64,000 bases of DNA from Rhynochetos jubatus (taxonomy: Eukaryota; Chordata; Aves; Eurypygiformes; Rhynochetidae). The stretch lies in assembly GCA_027574665.1 (NCBI GenBank), contig CM050690.1, forward strand, positions 74,195,433 to 74,259,432. Direction: 5' to 3'. Below the pieces are notes generated by a model. That model had not been told where the DNA came from and did no database searches. It was given only the letters and a program-made list of their open reading frames with translations. Both the position numbers and the translations under genes were made by a program. Positions within the stretch are counted from its first letter, which is position 1. Every line of letters starts with the position of its first letter. Below are positions 23,801 to 36,563 of this stretch, one piece after another.

Positions 23801-26800
23801 TGGTGGGAAGCTAAACTAATGATTGCTGGGGATGTCACAGATCCTTAAGATGAAGTGGGAGAACAAACCATCTGAAAGGTTTTGATATGGGAGTTGATGG
23901 GAGTTGATTTCCTAAACCCTCTCGAAGACATAGGTGCATGGGTGTTTGGCCTTGTTGTGTGCTTCCCCTTGGGAGCATTGAAGGCTGCAAGTAGGAATCC
24001 AGAGTGCTGCATTTCCCTTACTCTTCAAAGGACTCAGCACTCAGCTGAGCTCGGCACTCAGCTTTCCCAAAGTAGGACCTGCTGTCATGCTTCTTTAGTC
24101 CTTGGGATCACAGAGCATCAGGTGAGCAAGGGTTTCTGAAGTGAGCTAGCTCTTCATGGGGGCACATACCTGTCTCCACTCCCGTGGGGCCTCTGGAGAG
24201 GCTGGTCAAGGTTGTCAGCAGACATGGAGCCAGACTGATGGCAAGTGCTCTGTTAGCATCCCAGTACCTCTAAGGGACAAATTGCACAGTCCTGATCACA
24301 TTGCCATGCCTGCAGGACTGCCTCTTCACCCCATCCTTGCTTCTGCAGCCTTGGTTCCAGCAGTGCCCTAATAGGCTGGAAGAGCAGCTGTGCTGCAAGG
24401 ACTGAGCAAAGACTTGTTGCTGTGTGGGCTTCTTCCTCCACTGGGTTGGCATTTATCTTCCATGGGGAGGACACTGGATCAGTGGGAGGTTGGCACAGGC
24501 CCACATACGTCTGTGAGGCCGCCAGTGGGGACAGACTGGTGCACCGAAGAGAGGTTTCAGCACCTTGAGGTGACTACTAACCCCCAGGGATGTTCTCTTT
24601 GCCTGAGGCTGACAGCTCACTTGAGTCACACAGGTTTCCCCTTGCCTGGCAAGGGACATCCATCATTCTCCTGATTTGCAGATCCACAGAAAACTTCTTC
24701 AATGGGGTATTGATCCACCAAGCACACATGCCTGTGGAAAACCAATGATTCCAACCAGACATCAGCAGCCCATATTGGTCCTATGGCCCTTATTTAACCC
24801 AAAGAACACTGGTGCCTGGGGTTTCAGTGGCTCCTGTGACCACCCTGGGCATATGCCTGCCCTGCAGCAGCCCCCACCAAGCACAAGTATGGCCGGCCTT
24901 TGCACAGGGATGGAGGCAACCGACAGACACAGCTACTCAGCAGCAAAGAGCCAACAGTGCCCATGGATTGCATATGGTTATCCCAATTTCCCAGTGGGAG
25001 CAAAGCAGCCTCTCAGGGTAGTCCCAGTCTGAGATCTGCAGGTAAATCCCCTTTGGGCAAGGGTGTCCCAGCCCAGTGTAAAGACATTCAGAGACCCCTA
25101 CACACAATGCAGATCACACAGAGTCACACAAATGAAGCTGCAAAACAGTGATATTAGCAGGGGATGATAAAGCTTTGCCGTCTTAGATGATAAACACCAT
25201 CGGTGGCTGCTTAATAGGTAATGTGGGATTGGCACGGTCCCAGGGCAGATGTAACATGCCTGCGAGTATGTATATATGTGACTTCCCATAAATCCACGTC
25301 TGACACAAGGACCTTTGTGAACTGGGTTATAAATAATGAGCTGGACATGTCTGTATTTCTTTTTGCAGCACCACCATCACTAGGACAAAAGTTAAGGTCT
25401 CCTGCACTCACGGTGTCTTTGATAGCATGGCCAGGAGGAGCAGGTGATGGTTCAGGCAGCTTAACCCCTCACTGCAACGTGTCCAGACATCCTGTAATGA
25501 GTCTGGCAGTTTGTGCTCAGCCAAGAAACCTAGCCCATCCTATCTGAAAAAATACCTAGAAGGTTAATGCAATATAACCCTTGGCGGCTTGTCCCTGGTA
25601 TAAATGAGGTCTTATCTTGAGGAATTTACGATTAAAGTGAATCAAGAACAGTCATCTTTCTGAATATAAGCTGAAGCTAGTCTCTGATTTATTTCTCATG
25701 ATGCATTTGGTCATGTTCTGTTGTCTTTGCAAATCTGTATTTTTATTGCATTGACATGTTTCTCAGGTTTAGGTTACATTTCTAATAAATATCCGATGCC
25801 ATGTTGATTTCCTGTATCATATTTCATTAGTCTTAGAGAAGAATGGAGCACCATTTTTATAAAAAACAGCAGTCTTAAAAGGAGTTTCTAACACAGGGCT
25901 TTTCTGCATTTAGCAAGTGATAGCTAGTTCTCTAACAGTGCTGGTATTGTTAAAAGTGGTACAACCTGCCTTCGCATGGACTTGGTTATCTCAGGATAAA
26001 GGTACCTTATGCCTGTATAACTACTTCCATGTGTGAAGAGGCATAACTCCAAAACTATAAATCAAGGCTTTTAGTGGCATAGCCTTAACGGGTAGAAATC
26101 TTACTGTTAATGGACCCATGGATGAAATAGGAGAGAGAAATCTTGGTCTAGAGAGAGGAATTCCTCGTGTGGAAGCCAGCTGTAGGAAAAGAGTTTTGGG
26201 ATCCCTCTTTGCAGTCCTGCATCAATATTGTACTGCAGTATACTGGTCTGCTTTGGTTAAAACAGTGAAATTAGCATGGAGAATATATTCTACTTCAGGA
26301 CTGGGTCATGTGGCAGCAAAAAAAATGTACCCATTCACTCACAGTGCTGGGGTGCCAGCACAGGCAGAGGAGGACTCAGGATCAGGTCCCCCATGTTTGG
26401 CTCAGGGCACAGTTGCCCAACGCTGTATCCCAGTGCATTTCCCACTCCTTCTCCATGAAGGAAATCCTGTAATGTTTGAAGACCATCTCTTGTGGCAAAA
26501 TCCCCAAGCAAAAGAGTAATCTTTCAGGGCTCCTAAAAAAAACCCCTGGCATTGGAGGGACTGGGCAGTGTGTGATGGGAAAGACGTGAAGGGAAAAGGT
26601 GGTGGTGGCAACCCACATGGTGGAATAATTCCCTGCAGGCTATGTTCAGCTCAAGGCCTGAGCACTCATCTCTCTCACCACTGTGCATCTTCATCTTTGC
26701 ACTACAATAAGGGACTGAAATCTTTGTTACTCAAATATCCTCCCTGTGATAAACTACATTATCCTCAGTATTTTCAAGGATCCTTCTCATACACATCTCT

Positions 26801-27584
26801 TATTTCATTAATTCAGTTGCTGGAGATGAAATCCCTTCTTCCTTAATTGCTCTGCTCCAACCATCCTTGTTACTCTTCATGAAAGAGGCAGACAATAATC
26901 CTAATATCCTCCCTTTTTTGTAGCTGTTGCTTAACAAGAAGAGCCTTGAAATCATTGCTCCTTATTTCCCAGACCTAGCCGGCCGATAGGAAATAATTAA
27001 CTCCTATCTGTGCTGACGGAGTGGTGGCTGGTGTGTAGCCAGTTCCAGGTAGTTTGTTATTCCTGCTTTATCGCCTGCTGCAGAAGGCTGCAAGATTATT
27101 TAGCAAAGCTCTGCCTCAGTGTTTATCACTACAAGTTTGAAGAAACAGTGCTAGAAATGATTTCATTTTATTTTATTATTTTATTAAATAAAAGGTATTG
27201 TTTCATCTCAGTGATGCAAATGACAAATCTTCTTGGACTCTTTTCATTTAACAGACAAGATTGTCTTTGCTGCGGCCTGTGCTACAGCAGATGATCACGC
27301 AGAGACACCCAAGGGATGCAGAAAGCTGGGAGCTGCTCGATGGCTGTATCAGAGCTGGAGCTGTGTGAGCTGCCTGCACAGCTCAGGATGGGGAGAAGGC
27401 AACAGGACACTTGGAATTTAACCAAGCTTCCAATCAACTGCTGCCTGAAAGCAGCTTTGTCTGATCATCCCAAAGGTCCCCTTACCTCAGCATCCAACAG
27501 TAGCCAACAGCAGATGCCAAGAGAGGAGCAGGAGCATGAGCCAGCATATCTAATCAATATTCCTCCCTGCCTTGTGATTGCATC
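20881..27584. other. non-coding, nothing recognised
   Basis: I looked for CR1, MIR, LTR, RNA gene and exon patterns and found none I can defend over this 6.7-kb stretch. Small direct duplications (GGGAGTTGAT twice at 23889-23907) and AT-rich patches near 23440-23460 and 27160-27200 are all I see. Confidence 0.4.
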
Positions 27585-27885
27585 TTGAGACTTCGTATCA
27601 TAAATGCAGCTTCCATTGATGTCTCCAGCAGATTTTTTTTGAATGTATTAAAGCCTTTAGCATCCACGACATCCTACAACACGGAGTCCACAACTGCATT
27701 AGGTGCTTGTTTTCAATCTGCCACCTGTTAATTTCACTCATTGCCCCCAGTACTTCTGCTGGAAAGGACAAGGAATGACTTTTCCCTGTGCTCACTCCCC
27801 CGGCCACTCAGGATTTATTATCTTCCTTTCCTCCAGCTGTGACTGAGAAATAATCTTTCTAAATCTCAGCTGAGGTAAAAATGCA
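27585..27885 (-). mobile_element. ancient CR1 fragment, antisense
   Basis: On the + strand the order is AAAGCCTTTAGCATCCACGA, CATCCTACAACACGGAGTCC, CAATCTGCCACCTGTTAATT, TCACTCATTGCCCCCAGTAC and then AATCTTTCTAAATCTCAGC. This is the characteristic reverse complement of the 3' part of L3/turtle-type CR1 ('…TTTAAACCTGCCACCT…'). The fragment is 5'-truncated and old. Confidence 0.78.
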
Positions 27886-30800
27886 TTAATCACTACTTTG
27901 ATTAATTACTGAAGGTTCATTTCCTCTCTATGATACATGGAAACCCCCAAACTTCTTGAATCAGAAGTACACTCAAGGTGTTCAGTGTCACATCCATCAT
28001 CTTCATGCACGTCACTGTTGACAGAGGCACATGTGGCAGCACAGACATCCTCTTTGCAGGGCTAGGAGACAGAAATTCGAACTTCTGCCTTGCTGGGCAG
28101 GTGTGTTAGTAATCTGGCAGCAGCAAAATACCTCATTTTGGGGAAGATATTGCATGGTTCCATGGTTATCCTCTGGTTCCCAGTACCATGGTGAGAGTCC
28201 CAGCCTTGCTTCTTGATATCATTGACACCCCTGATGCCTCAGCTGTCATGCAGGACAGTGTGCACACTAGAAATGGTCCTCAGACCAGTGGAAGAGCTCA
28301 GTTAGGGTTAGGTTTTCTCTCACAGGAGACAAGCTCACTTTGGAAAAAAAAACAGCTTGCAGTGGGACCTGCACCTCTTCCTACAGTTGAACACAGCCTG
28401 GACTGTGACCCACAGTCCTCACATGCCTGTCTTCCCCTTCCTGGGCATGGCTGAAGAATCTGTTCAGGAAGCTGTTGTCCATCCACCTGCTCTACAGGGC
28501 ACGACAAAGGATTTCACTCTCCAGGATTGTCAAACTGGGGCCATCCACTGACATAAAATTCACCCTGATGGGGGGAGGAGGGTGACAATGCTAAAGCAGC
28601 TTGCACGTTGCTTGCAGCCACAGAGAAAGAGCTATGTCATTTCATGGGGAGGATTCATCTTTTATCTCTGCTCTGACTTCTTCATGAAGCGTCTCTCTCC
28701 ATCTCCTGCAGTTTTCCAGCTTATCAGCACCTCTGCCTGGTGATCAGCTGAGCAGTCTTTAAGGCAGGGGACTGGAGATGTGGTACAGCGTGTAAGGAAC
28801 AGATCAGAAAGACACCTTTGTCCAGGAGCAGCTGGCCTGTAGTACTTGCCCTTCAGAACTCAGCTCAGAAGTGTATCTTTGCTGTCCCATGCTGAGGTTG
28901 CACAGGGACCTTGGCTCTTCCATAGTTTTGCCCTCTGACTGCCATGCAAATGCCTATCCTCAGGACCAGTGAAGTACCAAAGCCAAGTCCTGATGCAGGA
29001 CTTGGGCTTCTTGTAGGAGGTGCCTTTTGAAATACAAGGTCATGGAGTGCTCTGCAGCTTGTAAAAGGTAACACGGGAGCTGTGTGAACCTTGATGGGAC
29101 AAATATCTCCTTCACAGTTACCTTGCTGGGAGATGAAGCCAGTGGAGCGGATCCTGATATGTCCTCTGGGCTGTGGTCCCTGTGTTGTCTCCATGCACAA
29201 CCATGGTGACTGGTGCCAGTCATGCTGGCAAGAGGGAGGGAAAGACTGAAAAGTTTTGGGAGGAGTGCTTACAAAGACAATGCCTGAAAAGGTTTCCATT
29301 CAACAAAAAACAGAGTGGGGATTCACGTGGTCCTCTGTCCCACCATGGGAGGAGGCATGACCAGAAAATCCAGGTACAGCAGGGAGAGGACATTTCCCTT
29401 TCCAGAGGACAAGCAAGAGAAACACAAGAACCCATCTCAGCTCAACCCCCAGAAAACAGACCACGTGCCTCTTGGGACAGAACCCTTCCTTATTGGGGTA
29501 GCAGTGACTTTTCTGCCAAATCCAGAGCCTGGGGTTCCCAGGCTCGTGGCTGCTGGTAACCCACCAAGAGCGGCTCTGACAGCATAACCCAGAGATGGTG
29601 TCTGATTCTGCCAGACACAACTTGGATGCAGTGAGCACTCCGTTGTCCCCAGGGCTGTTTGGAGATCCTCTGCCTCCCCAGCAGGGAGGAGGGAGGATCC
29701 GAGCATTTCCAACTGGAGCCAAGAAAGCTAATGGATACATTTCTTTTCCCAAGGCAGGCAAATTATTTCTGCTCCCAGCTGACCCCTCAACCACAAAAAA
29801 CACCATAAAACAGCAAGAGTGTGTAAAAAATAAACACAGGCACGCATCAGCCTTCCGGATTCCCGTCCCCTGAGCCAGAGGAGCTCAGGCCGCGGGCAGA
29901 AGGAATGTGGTGTTGCATCGGGAGCCATCAGGATGGGATCAGGGACAGAAACATTTTATAACTGGCCTCTGGACCCCACTAAGAAGCAGAGGGAAGGAAG
30001 ATGAGCATAAGTGATGACTACTTATATTGCAAATGGGGGCGAATTTGAATCTCATCTGCATGTTTTGCAAGGATTGGGATTTACAGCATAAACTGCTTGC
30101 TCTGCTCCTTTGACCCTTGCTGCCTTGGCTCTTCTGGACAAGATTACATCAGGGCTGTCCTGACCAGCCAGGAACTCTGCAGAGGAGATGTAACATGTGG
30201 GGCAAGAGTCATGCTTCAGGGTCTCAAGGATCTGTAGGGAAGCCTAGACTAAATTGAAGCTATTTTTTCCTCTCCCCATCACCTTGCAGCCTGGCAGAGC
30301 TAGGGAGAGAGGAAGACAGAGGCCGACTGGATTTCCATCCTGCAAAAGGAGTCTGCAGAGGTATAGAGGTCAGACTGTAGAAGTCTAATATAAGCTAAGA
30401 GATACTGACACACACATTCAGTTCACAGCAGATGAAACATCCTGCACTGAGACTGGGCATCAGAAAAATTCATATCAAGAGAAAGGTACAAGGTCTGCTT
30501 AGCCCACTGACAACTGGGCTTGAGATTTGTCATCCTCAGCAATGGATTATGATGGCCATTCTTGCTTTATCCAAAGGTTTTGCTTCATCAGAATTGGAGG
30601 AAGAGGTGCCAAATGGCTTTGACCTCCACAGATACACACAAATATGAATGTGGAACCAACTAACCTCAGTAGGGAAAGGGGTTAAATCTCTTTAGCTGTG
30701 CCCCTGGATTCCCAGAGAAATCCACAGCAGAAAGCTCACAGGGACTGAGATGGCACAAGAAAATTTACCTTACAGCATCTGCCTCCAGTTAGTCTCCATC

Positions 30801-33114
30801 AGCACCTGCAACTTGCTTGCTTTCCAAGGATGCATTTTACCATTGAGAACTGAAGCTGCTTAGATACAGAAAGTAATTTCATTGCTATCCTCTGAGAGGG
30901 TGAGCATTGCAAGCTGGTTGTGCCAGGATCTCAGCCAGCAGCATTGAGATGTCTCCAGCCCAAGGGCCCCAGCGCAGCAGTAAGTGGAACTGTGTCCCTC
31001 CCGGTCTGGTATGAGCCACCTGGGCTCCTGCCATTGCAGAGAACTGGCAGACAAAGCTGTTGACTGTCTTATATCTCAACTTAATTCTCTTACAGACCAA
31101 GAAGTAACACAATCCTTCAATACCAAGGTTTCATACCCTTACAGTAAGTTTAATATTTCTTAAAAAGCTGTTTTGGGAAGAATAATATTGCTTGTGGCTG
31201 GTGGTGGTGATGGGTCAACAGCAGCCACATGAGGGAAGAAAAGTAATTCTGAGAAATTCCCTGAAACAAATAACCTACATTGGTTCTCACCACTGCATCA
31301 CTAATTGTATCTCTTTCATGCATTTATTTTTCAAAAGATCCAAAACAGATAAACAAAAGCAACAGATTCCCTTCAAAACTTAGCTCAGCTAGTAGGAATT
31401 AGGAATTAAGCTCAGACAAAATGCAACGGTGGTTTATTTCAGCACAGCTGCCTCCAGCAGCAGCAGCCCCAAACCCATCCTAGCAGCCAGGTCCCTCCTC
31501 TGGCTCCTGCCCCATCTGGGTACCACCAAATCCTTTGGCCAAGTGCAGCAGTAGTTTTCTGTACAGGGGTGTGTTTTGGTGTCTGTTCTGTCAGGCTGGC
31601 ACTGTGCCTACACTGTGCCTTCCTACACTTCTTTGCTGTCTTCAAGTCCTGGGTGAGCCCAGGTGACAGTTCAGACCAGAAATGTCAATTTGCAAATGCT
31701 GGTATAAAAGAGATTGTTTCCAATCCAAATGGGCTACTCCTGTGATGGTCAGCTTGTAGCAAGCCATTCTGCATACTATCATTCCACACTGCTTTCCTCT
31801 TCTCAAGCATTTAATTCCAACACTCCTATCAATGTAGACTGGGGTTTTAAGGGTTTTTTAATCAGCTAGTCACAGCTCCCACAAAGCTGAAGACCTTGTG
31901 TCCCTGGTCGCCTACATTTGTTACATGCAGCGCCTTCTGAGCATATTGTGAAATATTTAAAACATTGCACTTCTTTGTTCAGAATGCAAAGTGCCAAAGG
32001 GCATGGGGCCGGCCGCAGAATCCAAACTTCTCTGCAGAAAATGCTCTCAGAGCAAGAAGATAAACCCAGGTTTATGAAACGTACTTGGAAGGAGCTCAGC
32101 AGCCCAAATCCCAGTGCTAACAGAGCAATTCTGAGTCGATTGCAAATAACAGGCTCTTGCTGTCCAGCCACAGTGCAATTCCACTGAGCTTTGGCAGAGG
32201 GTAATTCCGGTGTCAGATATTTTCATGAGACCGTACTTGACATTTTGGCCGGAAATCCTGTGGCATGTTTTGATATTCCATGACACACCACGTTAACCGC
32301 ATGGATTTCCTCCGTTGCTATGACGGACACCGCTACCCGCTGAGGCAGAGAGTGTCTGGATGAGCCCTTCCCCCTGGCTCCCCCCATCAGCACCCAAAGT
32401 ATCAGGCTGTTGAAAGTACACTGCTAGGTCCAAAATCCCGTGGGAGAAATAACCACTGTTCTGGACCCTGCACGGCTGCGTCCTCCCAGACAGATGCAGA
32501 TGCAGTTTGCTAAGGCAAAGCAGACCTTGAAAACAATGCTTCTGGAGTCTTTTCCAGAGCGGGGGAGACAGTTTTGCTCTGCTCTTGGTCTCACTTGGCT
32601 TGCCACCACCTGGCTCAAGGTACTAGTGTTGCTGCAGGTGGACGATGCACTGCCAGCACAGGAGGTCTTAGGTTGTGATACCTCTTGCCTGGCTTCAGGC
32701 ACCAGCAGTACAGCAAGGAAGGCTCTCTACAGTGCTTGGTCCTCACATGTGAGATGCAGCAGGTAGCCTGGCTGCTTCTCATCTGGCCAGCCATGTCTGC
32801 AGAAAACATCTGTGCCATGGGAGAGATTTCCCAGATGCAGCCCCTGCACTGGGTCATAACATGTTCTGTCACCTGCCATGGTGCAGGGACACAGGACATG
32901 AATCAGAAGGATGAGGCTTTGCTTAAGGGCACAAGGATGCTGCAGGGGAGCCTAGAGAAAAGGATGAGTATTGAGCACAAATTAGGAGAGATTCAGCTGA
33001 TTGTGCAGACCTAGATCCTGGCTCCTTGTCATCATCCCATCTACCCTATATGCCATATGCTACACACCAACTGGTACCCCTTCTATGTATGCAATTCCAA
33101 GACCAGTTGCTCTC
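27886..33114. other. non-coding, nothing recognised
   Basis: No transposon or exon is recognised. Open frames up to 168 codons (29300-29806, minus) are Pro/Gly/Ser-rich, overlap other frames and have no domain features. The stretch 32200-32345 is listed separately as a regulatory candidate. Confidence 0.4.
32200..32345. promoter_or_regulatory. candidate conserved non-coding element
   Basis: A compact non-repetitive stretch with unusually many CpG for this region. It contains a RUNX-type AACCGCA (32294-32300) and a GTTGCTATGACG word resembling half of an RFX X-box (near 32313-32325). Both are short motifs that occur by chance; I list it only because it stands out from the neighbourhood. Confidence 0.18.
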
Positions 33115-34744
33115 CAAGTGCCAAATCCCCTGAGCTGGAAGACAGCAACAGGGACCAGAATGAAGTCCCCATAAACCAAGGGGAAAAGGTTAGTGACCTG
33201 CTACACCACTTAGATACACACAGGTCTATGGGGCCAGACGGGATCCACCCAAGGGTGCTGAGGGAGCTGGGGAACTGCTCACCAAACCACTTTCCATCAT
33301 CCATCAGCAGTCCTAGGTCACTGGGGAGGTCCCAGTTGACTGGAGGGTTGCAAAGGTGACGCCATCTACAAGAAGGGCTGAAAGGAGGATCCAGAGAACT
33401 CCAGGCCTGTCAGTCTGACTTCAGTGCCAGGGAAGGTTATGGAGCAGATCATCCTGAGTGCCCCCACGTGGCACATAGAGGACAACCAGGTGGTTAGACC
33501 CAGTCAGCATGGGGTTATGAAAGGCAGGTCCTGCTTGACAAACCTGATCTCCTTCTGTGACAGGGTGACCCGCATAGTGGACAAGGAAAAGACTGTTGGT
33601 ATTGTCTACCTGGATTTTAGTAAAGCCTTTGACACCGTTTCCCACAGCATTCTCCTGGAGAAACTGACAGCTGATGGCTTGGATGAGTATACGCTCCACT
33701 GAGTTAAGAACTGTCTGGATGGCCGGGCCCAAAGTGCTGTGGTGAATGGAGTTAACCCAGCTGGCGGCCGGTCACAAATGGTGCTCCCCAGGGCTCAGTG
33801 CTGGGGACAGCCCCTTTCAATGTCTTCATCAATGATTTGGACAAGGGGATCGAATGTACCCTCAGTCAGTTTGCAGACCTCACCAAGATGGGTTGGAGTG
33901 TGGATCTGCCTGAGGGCAGGAAAGGTCTTCAGAGGGATCTAGACAGGCCCAATCAATGAGCTGAGGCCACTGTGTGAGATTCAACAAGGCCAAGTGCCGT
34001 GTCCTGCTCTTGGGTCACAACAAGCCCTGCAGTGCTACAGCCTCGGGGACAAGGGGCTGGAAAGCTGCCTGGTGGAAAAGGACCTGGTGGTGTTGGTTGA
34101 CAGTGGCTGAATATGAGCCAGTGTGTGCCCAGGTGGCCAAGAAGGCCAATGGCATCCTGGCCTGCATCAGGAACAGTGTGGCCACCAGGACCAGGACAGG
34201 AATCGTCCCCCTGTACTGGGCACTGGTGAGGTCACACCTTGAATCCTGGGGTCAGTTTTGGGCCCCTCACTGCAAGAAAGACACTGAGGGGCTGGAGCGT
34301 GTCCAGAGAAGGGAACGGAGCTGGGGAAGGGTCTGGAGCACAAGCCCTCTGAGGAGGGGCTGAGAGAGCTGGGGGTGTTCAGCCTGGAGAAGAGGAGGCT
34401 CAGGGGAGACCTGATCGCTCTCTACAACTCCCTGAAAGGAGGGTGCAGAGAGGTGGGAATTGGTCTCTTCTCCCAGGTGACAAGTGATAGGACAAAAGGA
34501 AATGGCCTCGAGGTGTGCCAGGGGAGGTTTAGACTGGATATTAGGAAAAATTTATTCACAGAAAGGGTTGTCAGGCATTGGAAGGGGCTGCCCAGGCAGG
34601 TGGCTGAGTGACTATCCCTGGAGGTATTTAAGAGACGTGTGGATGAGGTGCTTAGGGACATGGTTTAGTGGTGGACTTGGCAGTGTTGGGTTAATGGTTG
34701 GACTCAATGATCTTTTCTAACCTAAACAATTCTACGATTCCATG
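33115..34744 (+). mobile_element. CR1 LINE, 5'-truncated, most of RT and 3' end
   Basis: A 1.6-kb CR1 copy. Visible ORF2 pieces are SPELEDSNRDQNE at the left end, HRSMGPDGIHPRVLREL (33222-33272), GKVMEQIILS, HGVMKGRSCLTNLISF, VYLDFSKAFDTVSH (33604-33645), FADLTK (33870-33887, normal FADDTK, so one catalytic Asp is lost), [45 protein letters not shown] and [16 protein letters not shown]. The 3' UTR ends in TTCTACGATTCCATG. Frame shifts and a stop after 'DEYTLH' (33700) break ORF2. The endonuclease domain is missing. It is of the avian CR1 type and less diverged than the relics at 10, 12, 18, 27, 40, 44 and 55 kb. Confidence 0.97.
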
Positions 34745-35190
34745 TCCAGCTAATCTACTCTATAACAAGACAAGGGCCAAGTGAATCTGACACCACAGCA
34801 AAAGTCTCAGACAAAACCCCAGGTCCTGCAGCAACAGTTGTTACCCTGCTTCCCACACTGGGTAGGGTGAAGGAACACCCCTCCTGGGCAGTTTGCAGCT
34901 GGTGGTCATGTTCAGAGCCAGCCATGGACAAAGAAGATAGTTGCGTGAGCCAGGGCAGAACATGGAAGGCCATGGAATTTGACAGCACTGGGGCTGCAGT
35001 AGTCCAAGCAGCTGGAGAGACTAGCTGGGGATGACAGCTAGTTTGTGGGATTTATCACATGGGAACGGGTTCCAGTATTCTAAGCATGTTGAAGGCATTC
35101 AGGAAAACATTCCTGAGACACATTTGAGGCACTACTGTTGTATGTGTCTATGGACAAGACTTGAAATCCAGAATCATGTACATCGTGTAG
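34745..35190. other. spacer between two CR1 copies
   Basis: A 446-bp stretch of unrecognised sequence between two CR1 copies of the same orientation. The long frame of the second copy extends leftwards into it by chance (from 35031). Confidence 0.6.
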
Positions 35191-36563
35191 GATCCAGGGA
35201 ATTACAGGCCAGTCAGCCTGATGTCTGTGCCTCCAAGATCATGGAGCAGATCCTCCTGGAAACCATGCTAAGGCACATAGAAAACAAGAAGGTGACTGGT
35301 AACAGCCAACATGGCTTCACCAAGGGCAGATCATGCCTGATGAATATGGTGGCCTTTTACAACGTGGTTATGGTATTGCTGGACAAGGGAAGAGCAACCA
35401 ATGTTATCTACCTGGATTTGTGCAAAGCATTTGACACCATCCCCCACAACATCCGTGTCTCTAAATTGGAGAGACATGGATTTGATGGATGGACCACTCG
35501 GTGGATAAAGAACCGGCTTGATGGTCACATTCAAAGAGTTCTGGTCAATGGCTCAATGTCTGAGTGGAGACCAGTGACAAGCAGCGTTCCTCAGGGGTTG
35601 GGATTGGAACCGGTGCTGTTTAACATCTTTGTCAGTGACATGGACAATGGCATCGAGTGCCCCCTCAGCAAGTTTGTCAATGACACCAAGCTGTGTGCTG
35701 CGGGCAACACGCTGGACGGAAGGGATGTCATCCAGAGGGGCCTGGACAGCCTGGAGAGCTGGGCCTGTGCCAACCCCATAGAGTTCAACAAGGCCAAGGG
35801 CAAGGTTCTGCACATGGGTTGGAGCAATCCCAAGCAGAAGGACAGGCTGGGTGGAGAATGGATGGAGAGCAGCCCTGAGGAGAAGGACTTGGGGGTACTG
35901 GGGGATGAGAAGCTGGACATGAGCTGGCTGTGTGCGCTGGCAGCCCAGAAAGCCAACTGTATCCTGGGCTGTATCCAGAGCACCATGGCCAGCAGGGTGA
36001 GGGAGGGGATTCTCCCCCTCTACTCTGCTCTTGTGAGACCCCACCTGCAGTTCTGCATCCAGCTCTGGGACACCCAACATCAGAATGACATGGACCTGTT
36101 GGAGCGAGTCCAGAGGAGGCCTCGGAGATGCTCTGAGGGCTGGAGCACCTCTGCTGTGGGGACAGGCTGGGAGAGTTGAGGGTGTTCAGCCTGGAGAAGA
36201 GAAGGCTTTGGGGAGACATTACAGCACCTTCCAGTGCCTGAAGGGGCTACAAGAAAACTGGGGGGGGACATTTTACAAGGGCCTCTAGTGAGAGGACAAG
36301 GAGTAATGGGTTATATTGAAAGTGGGTAGGTTTAGATTGGAGATCAGGAAGAAACTCTTCCCAGAGAGGGTGGTGAGGTATTGGAACAGGTTGCCCAGAG
36401 AAGCTGTGGATGGCTCATCCATGGCTGTCTTCAAGGCCAGTCTGGATAGGGATGGGGTTTGAGCAGCCTGACCTAGTGGAAGGTGTCCCTGTCCATGGCA
36501 GGGGGGTTGGAACTGGATGATGTTTAAGGTTCCTTCCAACCCAAACCATTCCGTGATTCTATG
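35191..36563 (+). mobile_element. CR1 LINE, 5'-truncated, long open RT frame
   Basis: A second CR1 copy starting in the [13 protein letters not shown] motif (35191). After one frame shift near 35232 the frame stays open to 36176. It shows [42 protein letters not shown] (35404-35448), [37 protein letters not shown], then FVNDTK (35673-35690) where FADDTK is expected, [13 protein letters not shown] and LLERVQRR. An Asn replaces the first catalytic Asp of the FADD box, so the RT is inactive. After the frame ends come [21 protein letters not shown], the CCATGGCAGGGGGGTTGGAA block and the tail CCGTGATTCTATG. Endonuclease and ORF1 are absent. The sequence differs clearly from the copy at 33-34.7 kb, so they are different CR1 subfamilies rather than a duplication. 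Confidence 0.97.

Noticed and set aside
29300..29806. 168-codon minus frame
   Set aside because: Low-information composition and no family resemblance.
35553..36219. 131- to 175-codon minus frames
   Set aside because: Antisense shadows of the CR1 ORF2 at 35191-36563.
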